Of a stretch of DNA of 64,000 nucleotides, positions 48,098-59,449 are shown piece by piece. Made by a program: the position numbers and the translations under genes. This stretch comes from Panax quinquefolius (taxonomy: Eukaryota; Streptophyta; Magnoliopsida; Apiales; Araliaceae), in contig CM035162.1 of assembly GCA_020205615.1 (NCBI GenBank), forward strand, positions 37,996,464 to 38,060,463, read 5' to 3'. Position 1 is the first letter of the stretch. Each line of letters opens with the position of its first letter. Below the pieces are notes generated by a model. The model was given only the letters and a program-made list of their open reading frames with translations, did no database searches and was not told where the DNA came from.

Positions 48098-48369
48098 TGT
48101 TATAAAATTATAATGGATGTCTAGATTTATATAATAGATGTCTAGATTTATTTTTGTTATTTTTTATTATAATGATTTTGAAACTCCTATGACCATTGAG
48201 TTATGAAACTCATGATATTTGAGTTTTATAACCTCTTAGTATTGATGTTTTTATATCTATAAATAATAGCATTGTAAAGTGAGTGATAGACATGAAAATA
48301 CAATGAGAATACTCTCTATTTTCTACTAATCATCATTGTTCTTAATATTTAGTATAATCTTTTATTACA
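48098..48369 (+). repeat. 5' LTR of the decayed copia
   Basis: TGTTATAAAATTATAATGG at the start, TTTTATTACA at the end. It is followed directly by CGTTATTAGCACGATTC, which does not resemble the initiator tRNA-Met complement and may be a different primer site. Confidence 0.92.
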
Positions 48370-48512
48370 CGTTATTAGCACGATTCTCTACCCAATTTTG
48401 TGAAGAAAAAAAAGGTTCTCTCAACTCATTTTAAGTATTGTTTCATTACAATTAAATTTGATATACATATAAACATTTTGTTTAACAAAAGACGCATGAG
48501 ACAATAATGATA

Positions 48513-49400
48513 ATGGACAACTCTGAAGTTTCTGAGAATACAAATTATGTAAGTACACTACATTTGTGATGTAGTAGTATTAGTATAAACAAATAATCAT
48601 TCCACCTCCCAATTCTCCCACTTTGAAAGTGACTAGAGAAGGGTAAATATTTTTATTGTCTTCTTATAAATTTATACTTAGTTATTTAATTTCTAATGTA
48701 TTTATATATTTATATAGATGTCAAATCTTATGAATTTGAATTTGTTGTCCTTGATATATATCGAGAAAGAATTATTTGTCATGGACTCTTGATATTGTTA
48801 TTCATATAAAGACAACTTTGGATATATAATTAAGATTGACGACAAACATGCATCCCTGCAGGATCATGCAAAATCAATTATTTTTATTCGCCATTATCTC
48901 CATGAAAAAAATATTGATAAAGACGTGTTAGAAAAGATATTTACTGTATTAGTAAAATTGTGAGTGTACGTTCATAATATATTCCCTGAAGCGATAAAGG
49001 AAATTATATTCCTAGAAGTGATATCATTTCTTCTAGTGGCTGAACAAATAATGAGTTTTTGCTGAAAATTACCAATCTCGTCCGACCGGTTCTACTCCAT
49101 TCCCTGAAGTGAATGGAACCTCATTTGATAAACATAAAGGAAATTATGGTTGTGGTCGTGGGCGTGAAATGAACAATCAATATAAAAAAGAGAATGTACA
49201 TGTTGTACTTCTAAATATTTGGTAGATTTGTACAATGCCTCCATAAAAGCAAAAAAGAAGGTAATTGAAACAAATTTTAACGATCATAATGATCCTGAAG
49301 ATCCCATGAATTATTTTGACTTTTCAAATTGAGTGAAAATAACTAATTTTGATATCTATGATTTCCTTGATGATGTTGATAGAAATGTTCATACCAATTA
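48513..49400 (+). pseudogene. Copia gag remnant
   Basis: ATG at 48513 (MDNSEVSENTNY). Near 48735, EFVVLDI, then SWTLDIVIH in another frame, follow the copia gag N-terminal pattern. HASLQDHAKSIIFIRHYLHE (about 48848-48905) and SKYLVDLYNASIKAKKK (about 49210) mark the middle and the region after the zinc knuckle. The knuckle itself is largely lost, and stops and shifts are frequent. Confidence 0.82.
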
Positions 49401-49589
49401 ATTATTTTTATTTCATTGTATTATGGAATTATAATAAGTATTTTTATTATATGTTATATTTAGGTTTCAAATAATAAAGTTAAATTTATGTTTTTGCATA
49501 TATAAAGATATATGGGCCAAAAGCTCATCAAACTTAATTAAAAGCTCTGGAAGAGCGATTATTCATCAAACTTAATTAAAGACTCTTAA

Positions 49590-52330
49590 AGAGCGATTAT
49601 AATGTTGTCAAATGGCACAAAACTTTGTATTGATGATTCTTTATATATATTCTTCTGAGACAAGCAGAAATTTGCTCATCTTTAAGGATATACGTTATAA
49701 TGGTTATTATATTGAAACCAATAACGAAGGCAGGGAAGAATTTCTTTATATTACTTCAATAGTGTCAGGCCAAAAGCTCATATTAGAAAAACTGTATATT
49801 TTCTCTTCTGGGTTATATTATACGAAAATGAGAATAGTTGAAACAAATGTTGTAATACACCAGAAGGTGTTCGGATCCAAATGTTTTTATGATTTGGCAT
49901 GATCATCTAGGATCAATAATGATGCGTTAAATTATTGAAAATCCCATGAACATCCCTTAAAGAACTAGAAGATTCATTTACCTGTTGATTATATCAAATT
50001 AAATTAATTACCAAACTATCACATTTAATTATTGTTATTTAGTGTTCATATTTCTTAGAAAGAATTCAAGGTGATCTATTTCAACCAATACACCTACCAT
50101 GTGTGGTTCATTCAAGTATTTTATGGTTTTAATTGATACATTAACCAGATAATCACATGTATGATTACTTTTAAGTATAAATATTGCATTTCCTATGCTT
50201 CTTGCTCAAATAATTAGGTTGCGAGTACAATTTCCTGATTATATAAACTAGGAAAATTTATTTAGATAATGCTGGTAAAATTTACATCTCAAGTTTTTTT
50301 ATGAATATTGCATTTTAATTGGAATTTATGTTAAACATCATGTTGCACATACACATACTCAAAATGGTGTAGTTGAATCAATTTTTAAGAGATTTTAAAT
50401 TATTGCTCGACCTTTGATTATGAAATCAAAATTACCAATTTATGCTTGGGGTCATGATATTTTACATGCTGCATCATAACCTCAATAAGTGATATTTTTA
50501 AGGTATATTTTGAGGATTGTTATTTTAATGAAACAGTCTTCCCACCATTAGGGGGGGGGGAAATCGTTGACTGAAGCACGACGTGAGATCGTTGCCTGAA
50601 GCACGACGGTAGATTATTTGGAATGTTTCAACGTTATTTAATCTTGATCCTCATACAAATCAATATGAACTAAAATCAAAAGATTATTCATTTGCAATGA
50701 ATTGCAAATCAATTATCAGAATTATTCATCGATAATAAGAAAATAATGATATCTCACATTCTAGCTGCTAATACTCTAGTAGGGATTGAAGTCCCTGTAG
50801 GACAATCAGTTAATACAGTAGCAAATTGAATTAAAGTCACACCTGAAACGTGAAAGAATGATCGATGTTAAAGATAAAATTTCCCAGAAGAAGAAAGTAC
50901 AAGAAAAATAAGTTGCAGCCTATAAAGAGGCTATACCCATGAAACATGCTACGAAAAAAAAATTATTGATCTATCCAAAACTTATGAAAAAAAATCTCTT
51001 GTAAATAAAACTCTTGAAGAGTTATCCCCTGAAGAGGATGAGTTATCTCCTGAAGAGAATCAGGTACCTGAAAATAACGAGATCTCGATACATTATGTAT
51101 ATACAAGAGACAGATATATTGGATAGAAATAAAATTGTTGTCGAGAACATATTTTCATATAAAGTTGTTCTTGATATTACCAGAAGTAATGATCATGAAT
51201 ATGAACCAAAAATCGTTGATGAAAGAAGAAATGTTTGGCCAATGTGGAAATAAGCGATTTAAGCAGAATTAAATTCACTAAATAAACGTGAAGTTTTTGG
51301 ACCTGTAGTCCTAACACCTAAAGGTGTGATGCATGTTGAATACAAATGGGTATTTTTACGAAATAAGAAAAATAAAATTATATGGTACATAACGCAACTT
51401 GTAGCACAAGGTTTCTCGCAAAGACCTAATATTAATTATGAAGAAACATATGCTTATGTAATGGACACAATTACATTCAGATTTTTAGATAGCTTGGTAG
51501 CAAGAGAAATTAATGGATGTTATTACATCATATCTGTATGGATTATTAGATAATTATATCTACATGAAAATCCCTGAAGGATATAAAATATATGAAGCAT
51601 AAATTTTATATCTCGAAATATGTATTCTATCAAGCTACAAAGATTTTTATATGAGTTAAAGCAATCCAGATGCATATTGTGGTATAATCGCCTGAGTGGA
51701 TATCTTTTGAAAGAAGGATTTGAGAATAATCCAATTTGTACATGCATTTTTATCAAAAGATCATAATCTGGATTTGCTATTAATACTGTATTTATTGATG
51801 AAAGATCTTGCTCTAGAAGAGTCGACAAAAATAAAAAAATTTAGATGAAAGATAATGGTAAGACAAATTTTTCTCTTGGCCTACAAATTGAACTATGGAA
51901 TTCTTGTTCATCAATCAACATACATAGAAAAAGTCCTAAAGTAACTTTACATGGATAATGTTAATCCTTTGAATACTCCAATGATGGGTTGGTCACTTGA
52001 TATCAAGAAACATCCGTTTGGACCACAAGAAAATGATGAAGAAGCTTTTGTTCTTGAAGTACCATATCTTCGTGAAATTGGTGTTTTGGTCCTGAAGTAC
52101 TATATCATAATATAATTGGTACTTTGATGTATCTTACAAATTTGACAAGACCTTATATAGCATTTGCAGTTAACTTACTAGCAATGTATAGTTATGCACC
52201 AACTCGAAGAAATTGTAATGAAATTAAACATATTTTACGTTTTCTTCGTGAGACTATTGATTTGGGATTATTTTATCCAAATGGTGATAGAACCAAGTAT
52301 ATTGCACCAAAATTATTTTATACATGAGCC
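49590..52330 (+). pseudogene. Copia pol remnant
   Basis: From about 49612: SSETSRNLLIFKDIRYNGYY, EFLYITSIVSGQKLILEKL and SSGLYYTKM are the region before integrase. Near 50345, HTQNGV is in the integrase. From about 51320, HVEYKWVFLRNKKNKI and VAQGFSQRPNINYEETYA are reverse transcriptase. MYLTNLTRPYIAFAVNLLA and YSYAPTRRNCNEIKHILRFL (52124-52250) are the end of the palm. The YVDD box is not preserved in a clear frame. RNase H is replaced by the nested LTR fragment. Confidence 0.88.
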
Positions 52331-52458
52331 CCGGAAGAATGGCGATATTGATATCAAATGAGGCATATATGATCATGTGATAATTTGGTTTCATCAGGTT
52401 GGTCATATATTCATTAATTACATAACTACGATTTTTAAGAAGAAGATGGTGCACAATA

Positions 52459-52985
52459 TTCCGAATAGATATTTTGGACAAAAAGAAGAAATTTTATTTT
52501 CAATAGTGGCACAGATACGTGAATAATGCCGATGACTTAGAAATTCCATATCTTCACGATTTTTTACCAATGATATTAAAAAATTGAATAAAGAACTCCA
52601 TTTCCAAATTTAATAAAAAATATCGAACAATGGAAATTCATACGAAAAAAAATAATATCCTATACCTCGTACTTATAGAAGGGGAGTAAAAAGGATATGA
52701 GAGAGAAATATAGAGAAACTTGGGCTTTTGCGGTGTTTTTCAATTCTAACCCCAAGACCCTATTTATATTGATCACCAAAAACGTTTTTCTCAAAATTTA
52801 ATTAAAACTCCCAAAAAATCAATTATTTGAACTTTGGAACTTCAATAATTCATAATAAAATAGCCTTTCAAGGTTTTTTTTATAGGAAATTCAATTCTCA
52901 ATGAAAGGTTTTCCAAAATACTTGACGACCTAAATCCACAACCAGCACTAAAAGTTATATAAGAATATTGTACTCTTTTCCTTCG
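52459..52985 (-). mobile_element. Internal fragment of a gypsy LTR nested in copia
   Basis: It begins CCGAATAGATATTTTGGACA, matching 1316 onward of the solo LTR, and ends near the TAATTCATAATAAA...ATAGCC and GGAAATTCAATTCTC blocks (matching about 2020-2095), with large deletions between. Neither LTR terminus is present. Confidence 0.75.
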
Positions 52986-53490
52986 CCAAAATTTTTCCCA
53001 CTAGGTTTTTATTTAGTAAGGTTTTTAACGAGGCACATTATTAGAAAATTGCTACAAAAGAACTCCATCCATTCTGTATGAAGACAATGTTGAATGCATA
53101 ATTCAATTAAAGGGAGGATACATCAAAGGAGATAGAAGAAAGCACATATCACCGAAATTCTTTTTCACACGACCTTGATAAGTGTGGTGACATTGATGTT
53201 CAACAAATTTGATCAAAAGATAATCTAGCAAATTTGTTCACCTTCAAGCATTACCAATTACAATGTTTGAAGGATTGCACTAAAATATTGGAATCACGAT
53301 AATTTGAAGGACTTAAGGATACATTCATGACATGGGGAGGATACATCAAAGGAGATGAAGAAAGCTAATACACATGTTGCATTCTTTTTCCCTTAACCAA
53401 AGTTTTTTTTCTATTGGGTTTTTCCTGGTAAGGTTTTTAATGAGGTAGTTTTCAATGCGTATGGCTATACAATAGACATCCAAGGGGGAG

Positions 53491-53762
53491 TGTTATAAAA
53501 TTATAATGGATGTCTAGATTCATATAATGGATGTCTAGATTCATTCTTCTTATCTTTGATTATAATGATTTTGAAACTCCCATGACCATTGAGTTATGAA
53601 ACTCATGACCTTTGAGTTTTGTAACCTTTTAGTATTGATGTTCTTATATCTATAGATAATAACATTATAAAGTGAGTGAGAGGCATGAAAATACAATGAG
53701 AATACTCTCTCTTTTCTACTAATCATCATTATTCTTAATATTTAGTATAATCTTTTATAACA
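53491..53762 (+). repeat. 3' LTR of the decayed copia
   Basis: TGTTATAAAATTATAATGG to CTTTTATAACA, preceded by the purine tract and followed by TGGGG. Where the two LTRs differ, the 5' copy more often has T or A and this one C or G. Confidence 0.92.
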
Positions 53763-54314
53763 TGGGGCCCTTTTTTGTATAAAATTTGGATATTTAGTTT
53801 CTCTATTTTGTCAAATTGGGGGTTTGTACTGGTCATTCTTAAGCTAATTGAAGAATCTGAAAGTTCTTTGTGGTGGGGAGATAATGTAAGTGTCTCAAAA
53901 TTCCTCTTTATTGATGTCTCCCTTTTATTCTTCTTTATCTGTCTATCGTGGCCCCTTTTATTTACCTTCAAATGTCTATTGTCGTTGATTTAAACCCCTT
54001 CCCTTGTCTATTGTGGCCCCTTTAATGAACTTTATCTGTTGTTTGTTATTATATAAATATCAATATTTTTTGGGTATTAGGTTGTGGTCCAACTATTGTC
54101 TGGTGATAATTATATATTGTCTCATCTGTATTTATGGTCTGTCTTTTGGATCCATACGGAAGCATTTTATTTTATTATATATTATTGGTAGTGGAACTCC
54201 ACCCTGGATTATTATCTATATTTTGCCTCCATATTCAAAGCTTTGTTGTGGTCTTGATGCCTGTTATAATAATAATGAATATATTTTTTAATTCATGTTT
54301 ATGATATTTTATTG

Positions 54315-57008
54315 TAGATCCTTGTTAGTGGAACTCCACCATGGGGATTTATTTGGTTACATCCTGTTTTTCATTATGATTTTGGAAATTTTGATAAGTT
54401 TAAAATCCCTTATTTTGAATTGAATTTTGAGAAGCTAAAGACAAGGTGTGAGGGTTTAGGGTATAATGATGTCATTGATTTATATTACAGATTTCTTAGA
54501 ACTATATTTTGTGGGCAATTTACAAATCTTGCAAATGATGATGACCTAAATATAATGTTAAATGGTGTTGTAGATTATGAATATGTTGAGATTTATCTTG
54601 AGCATGATTGTGAATGGGGTAAACAGGCTACACAGGCTAAACAAGGTGGGAATAGGGATAAACAAGCTAAGAAGGTTACTTTGTCCACTGATATTGGTCA
54701 TGACGGTGATGTGGTGATGGAAGAAATTAGTGAGGACCCAAGTTCTTCAAGTGATAGTGATATTCTTGATAAGGAGGAAGAAGAAATGTTTCTAACTGAT
54801 GATGAACAAGTAATTGAGGCAAGAAAAAAACTAGAAAATATAAAGAACATAAGAAAAAAGTAAAACAACCAATAAATACCACTCTAGAAATTAATGATGA
54901 ACCAAACACTAAGCAACATCAAACAGCTAGCAGCCAAGAACCAAAACCAAACATTGAGCAACATCAAACAGCTAGAAATATTGTTGAGGTAGAAGAACAA
55001 AGTTCTGAGATAATGATAATACTGAAAATTATGACTCTAATCATGTAGAAAATGACAGCCTTGATGAAGTTGACTATGAGGATGATACACTTGTATGGAG
55101 GCAAAACCTTTTCCCAGTGTATAACCCCAACACCAAAATCATGTGGACAAAGTTAGATTTAGGAATGTTATTTGCAAACAAGAAAGAATTCAAGAGTGCA
55201 ATCATTAATTGGTCATTAACAAATGGTTTTGATTTAAAATTTATGAAAAATGAAAAACATAGGGTCAAAGGGAGGTGTATGCATAACAAAAAAAATATCA
55301 TGTGAAAGTATGGGGAAGTCAAGTTCAGTTTCAACAAACTTTTTAGCTTAGAACAATAAGGAAATGACACAGATGTTCAAAACTTTAGTGAGTAGTCGTT
55401 AATGCTAAGTGATTAGCAAAGAATTTGACTACAGAACTTAAAGAATTCAGGAATTGGAGACTGGTTGATATTCAATCTAATGTTAAGAAAACCTTTCTAG
55501 TTACTGTGTCAATAGACAAATGTTATAGGGCTAGACAGTTTGCATTGCAAGAGTTGATGGTGAACATAAAAGAACATTATGCCAAGTTGCATAGATATAT
55601 TGAGGAGTTTAGAAGGTCAAATCCTAGGATTACAGTTGACTTGTATCAAGTATTTCATTATGGTTCCCCTGAATTCAGAAGACTTTATATTGGATTTAAG
55701 GCTTTTAGAGTTGGTATGCTAGCTGGTTGTAGAAAAATAAGTGTACTAGATGGTTGCTTTTTAAAAGGGTGTTACGGTGGGCAGCTTTTAAGTGTTACGA
55801 CTAGAGATGGAAACAACCAAATGTTTCCAATCTCTTGGGCAGTTGTAGAGGGAGAAAATAGAGACTCGTGGTAGTGGCTTCTGGGCTTGCTGAAAGTGGA
55901 CCTGAAGTTAGAAGATGGTGAAGGGTGGACCTTCATTAGTGATCAACAAAAGGTAAATATAAACTTATTATTTCTTATACATGTTATACATTAACTTGTA
56001 GTGACTAATATAGTGACTAATATATGTTATATATTAACTTATTATTTGTTTTTGTATTGCAGGGATTAGAGGGTGCATTAGCTTATCTTTTTCCTTTCTT
56101 AGAAACTAGAAATTATGTAAGGCATATTTATGCCAATCTTAGAAAGAGGTATAGAGGTATAGCTTTGAAGAAAACTTTCTAGAGGGCTGTGAAATCCACA
56201 ACTACTGTCGATTTTGAGGATGAGATGGAAAGAATTAAGGAGTTAGATGATGGGGATTTTGATTTCTTGATGGCTAGGAATCCTAGGAAATGGTGCAAGG
56301 CATTTTTCAAGATTGATACAAAGTGTGACATTGTGGATAACAACCTATGTGAGTGTTTTAATGGGTACATAATTCAATCAAGAGGCAAATCATTGATTGA
56401 ATTGGTAGACATCAGGCAACTATTAATGACCAGTCTACAACAAAACGAGAGATTTAGCCATCAACAAGAAATGGGACATTTGTCCTAGGCCAAAAAAAGT
56501 TCTTGACAACAACATTGATGAATGCTGCCAATATGTTGTGTTATATAATGGTGATCTGCAGTTTGAGGTGACATCTTGGATTGCACCTAATGGATACACA
56601 GTAGATTTGAAACTTCTCACTTGTGCTTGTAAGGCTTGGGATCTCAGTGGAATTCCTTATGCACATGCATGTGCAGCTATGTTCTACATGAGACAATATC
56701 CTGAAAATTATGTATAACACTGGTTTAGGGTACAAACATATGGGAGATCATATTCAAAAATGTTAAGGGTGGTTAGAGGTGAGAGATTTTGGCCAAAAGT
56801 TAATGTCATTCCACCATTACCTCTTCCATTAAAGACAGCAAGAAGAAGGCCACAAAAGATGAGAAAGAGGGAGATGCACGCGGAGTCAAGTGCAGTAGTC
56901 AAAGCAACAAGAAAAAAAGTAATTCATACAAATTATCTAGGAAATGCACAATCATGGTATGTTGTAATTACAAGACAGCTGACCACAATCGTCTCACATG
57001 CAAGTTAA
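54315..57008 (+). pseudogene. MuDR-type transposase
   Basis: The N-terminal region (54315-54863: FHYDFGNFDKFKIPYFE) ends in a Glu/Asp-rich stretch. Around 55150 LGMLFANKKEFKSAIINWSL opens the MuDR domain, with LKFMKNEKHRVKGRC. The core has VLDGCFLKGCYGGQLL, holding the first catalytic Asp, and FPISWAVVEGENRDSW (about 55745-55870). FISDQQK (ending 55951) holds the second Asp and is followed by an intron (55952-56062). FNGYIIQSRGKSLIELVD is next, then a SWIM zinc finger with CACKAWDLSGIPYAHACAAM (about 56620-56680). In-frame stops at 55302, 55873, 56180 and 56716 and several frameshifts disable it. Trp-to-stop is likely at some of these. Confidence 0.9.
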
Positions 57009-57600
57009 GTACACAAACAACACAAACAAGACAAGGTGTTGACTACAAATTTTTTATATATTTGTATTGATTGTACTATTGTAATTGGTTATAAATGTTA
57101 AGTTAAATTCTATAAATTACTTGTTTTAGGAATAACTTGGACAAGATAAGGGAGATAGTGGCAAGAAGAAAAAACAAAGGAGCAAAGGGGAACAAAACAA
57201 GGTGTTAACTACAAACTTTTTTCATGTTATGTTGCATATATTTATGTTAATTTAAAAAACTAAATATTTGTTTTCAATTTTAGGATCCACTTACACATGA
57301 TAAGGGAGAGAGTAGCAAGAAGACAAAACAAAATAGTATAGAGGAAGGAGTCAAGGTCTGGTCATATAATTTTTTTTCATGTTATGTTACATATATTTAT
57401 GTTAAGTTAAATAACTAAATATATGTTGTCAATTTTAGGATCCACTTACACAAGATAAGGGAGAGAGTAGCAAAAAGACAAAACAAAATAACAAAGAGGA
57501 AAGAGTCGAGGTTTGGGATTACATGTGTTTTTCAATGTTATGTTACAATTGTTAAATAACAAAACATATGTACACTATTTTAGGAACATATTGGTAAGAG
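57003..57600 (+). repeat. Tandemly duplicated exon-intron units
   Basis: Three units of about 150 bp recur. Each has an acceptor ending TTTTAG (near 57130, 57284, 57438), an exon coding DPLTxDKGESSKKTKQN or a diverged form, a GT donor and an AT-rich intron containing CATGTTATGTTaCATATA. A fourth acceptor (about 57583) leads into a different exon, EHIGKRPIRRYWVPP. This looks like duplication of one small lysine-rich exon in the 3' part of the transposase transcript. Confidence 0.8.
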
Positions 57601-57914
57601 ACCTATAAGAAGATATTGGGTTCCTCCTATTTTTGGCTATTTCATATCCCCAAAAACTGGCAACACTTATATTTTAGTAAGTAGATGTTTCATATCCCTA
57701 AAATACTGTCAATTTCTTTGAAATAAATTATTGTCTATATGAGGGTTTGTTTATCTTTTATTTCATTCTGTACAATTGATTGCTTGTGTAGTTGGATACT
57801 CGAATTTCTTTGAAATTCATTTGCAATAATGTGAATATCTTTGATATAAATTACTGTCTAAATTACTGGTTTTGACTATTTTGTGTGATTGATATATACT
57901 ATATTATGATGTAG

Positions 57915-58320
57915 ACAACACCTAGGAGATGTTATTTAGCTGGAGTTGGCTCAAAGATTGCACCAGTTCAAGCACCTTTTCTACCACCACAAAGTGTTGC
58001 ACCAAATGGTAATGAGCAGGGTAGAGGAAAGATGAATGTTGTACCAACTAAAAATGAGAAAGGGCAAAGATAACAACTGAACCCAAAAAAGGGCAAATGT
58101 TAAGGATAAGGCCCCAAAATTGATGTCTGGTGCTATGAGAGTGGCAGTTGCACATAATGGCTTAACTGAAACAGAGGATCAGTTTATGGCTCAAGCCTTG
58201 TATTATAGCTTTAAAGAGACTAGAGAGGGAGGAAAACCAGAGGGTAAAGGACAATTAAGTGGAGTGTCAATCAATTTTCCCAACACTGGTGGAACTCAAG
58301 AAAGTGTGAACAAAGAGTAG
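57915..58320 (+). pseudogene. 3' terminal exon region of the transposase transcript
   Basis: Open pieces read TPRRCYLAGVGSKIAPVQAP (57915 onward) and, after a stop near 58072, a 66-residue frame at 58120-58320 containing MRVAVAHNGLTETEDQFMAQ. I recognise no domain. Position after the repeated exons suggests a low-complexity C-terminal tail of the element's long transcript. Confidence 0.5.
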
Positions 58321-58882
58321 AAGATACCAATCTATACTAATCTATATTATCTGTCTGTATTTGACTTATATATATGGTATTTTGGGGTTTGTATTTATCT
58401 CACAACAAAATTGATACACGTTGAATTTTTGGTGTTTTTAATCCTGAACAATTGTGTTAGTACTTCAAGCCAGTACTTCATGCCTGCAATAATGTACAAT
58501 CATATTACTATTTCAATGTGAAAAGTACCTTTTGAGTTCTTGGTTAATTTAAGAATTTATTTGTTCATGTGGTTGGTTAATTTAAGAGTTACTTATTTAA
58601 AACAGAGCATTGACATGGTTAGTGCTCATGTATGTGTATATACAATTTAAAAGTTACATTATAGTTAATTTAAGAGTTTGTTTCTACACATGGTTAGTGC
58701 TCATGTATGTGTATATACAATTTGAAGCTTCCACTGATTTAAAATAGAGCATTGACAATTTAATGTCCCAAACCAGAGGAGAAATACTCTATTTTGCTTA
58801 GTAAGAATGTAAAGAAAGACAATTATCCAAACATCATGAGTTTACATTAACAAAATAATCCAAAACATCAATACAACTAAAA
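58321..58882. other. Spacer between the converging Mutator-like genes
   Basis: AT-rich with a direct duplication: ATGGTTAGTGCTCATGTATG occurs at about 58616 and 58690. This would contain the 3' ends of both genes. Nothing else is seen. Confidence 0.55.
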
Positions 58883-59185
58883 CTACAACATGGTTTTTAA
58901 CATGCTCAAACACAAAACAAAAAACACCCCAATTACAAGCATCAACCACTTCTCCCTAGTTTGTAAATTACTTATTTCTTCTTTTAAACACTTCAAATCC
59001 TTCTTCAATTTGATTTTCCTTTTCTCCATTTTTGATACTTGCACTTCCAAGTCATGAGCTTTGTCCTTCATCATTTGTAGTTCAATTTCAATACTCTTCA
59101 AATTCAATTGACCCAAAGAATTTTGAGCATCTTCTATCATGTTGATAGAGTCAATCCATTGAAAAAACCCACAAAATGATTGCGT
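58883..59185 (-). pseudogene. GRF-type zinc-finger, coiled-coil and membrane protein, 5' truncated
   Basis: The last exon on minus starts after an acceptor (TTTGTATAG, 59186) with FCGFFQWID, the closing half of a GRF zinc finger. A coiled coil of about 55 residues follows (SIEIELQMMKDKAHDLEVQV), then a C-terminal hydrophobic segment (WLMLVIGVFFVLCLSML), and the stop at 58883. This layout matches the plant proteins annotated as At4g04775-like. Only about 60 bp of intron remain before a gypsy LTR fragment at 59247, so the exon with the first zinc ligands is gone. The surviving exon itself is open. Confidence 0.75.
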
Positions 59186-59246
59186 CTATACAAAATAAAA
59201 CTAACAATTATAACAATTGTTTGTAAATAATTAAAATTTGATATCA

Positions 59247-59449
59247 TGGTTGTGAGACCCCAGATTTTATGAATAAATATTTAATTTTCTTGAAATAATT
59301 TTTATGAATATTATAGTGTGGATTTGAGATAATGTTCTAGTTGTGGGTAGTATTTATAAATTTTGCAAAGTATGCAAGTTGTTATATAATATTCATTGTT
59401 GTCGGGGAATATTCGTTTGGTCGTGGAATATTATTTCTGTCGGGGAACA
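59247..59449 (+). mobile_element. Truncated gypsy LTR start
   Basis: TGTGAGACCCCAGATTTTAT is a variant of the Tekay-like LTR start and continues through the GTCGGGGAATATTCG block before ending at 59449. It cuts off the 5' end of the GRF-type gene and is itself cut by the copia LTR that follows. Confidence 0.8.

Larger units (their letters stand above)
48098..53762 (+). mobile_element. Complete but decayed Ty1/copia element
   Basis: It has 272-bp LTRs (48098-48369 and 53491-53762) of identical length, and perfect TGGGG duplications (48093-48097 and 53763-53767). About 21 differences between the LTRs by eye, near 8 percent, indicate an older insertion. Gag and pol remnants are on plus, with a purine tract CAAGGGGGAG at 53481-53490. 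A fragment of the gypsy LTR is nested at about 52459-52985. No frame is intact. Confidence 0.94.
53763..59246 (+). mobile_element. Mutator-like element (MuDR type), decayed
   Basis: The interval holds a MuDR-type transposase on plus, a chain of small repeated exons, and a converging gene on minus, ending where a gypsy LTR cuts it at 59247. A transposase gene plus a convergent second gene is the organisation of maize MuDR (mudrA and mudrB), although the second gene here is of another family. The terminal inverted repeats were not identified: the left is probably split off beyond the copia insertion (before 48098) and the right is lost or displaced. Confidence 0.72.

Noticed and set aside
55117..55305. 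Small stand-alone gene
   Set aside because: It is the N-terminal part of the MuDR transposase domain, isolated by a stop and frameshifts.
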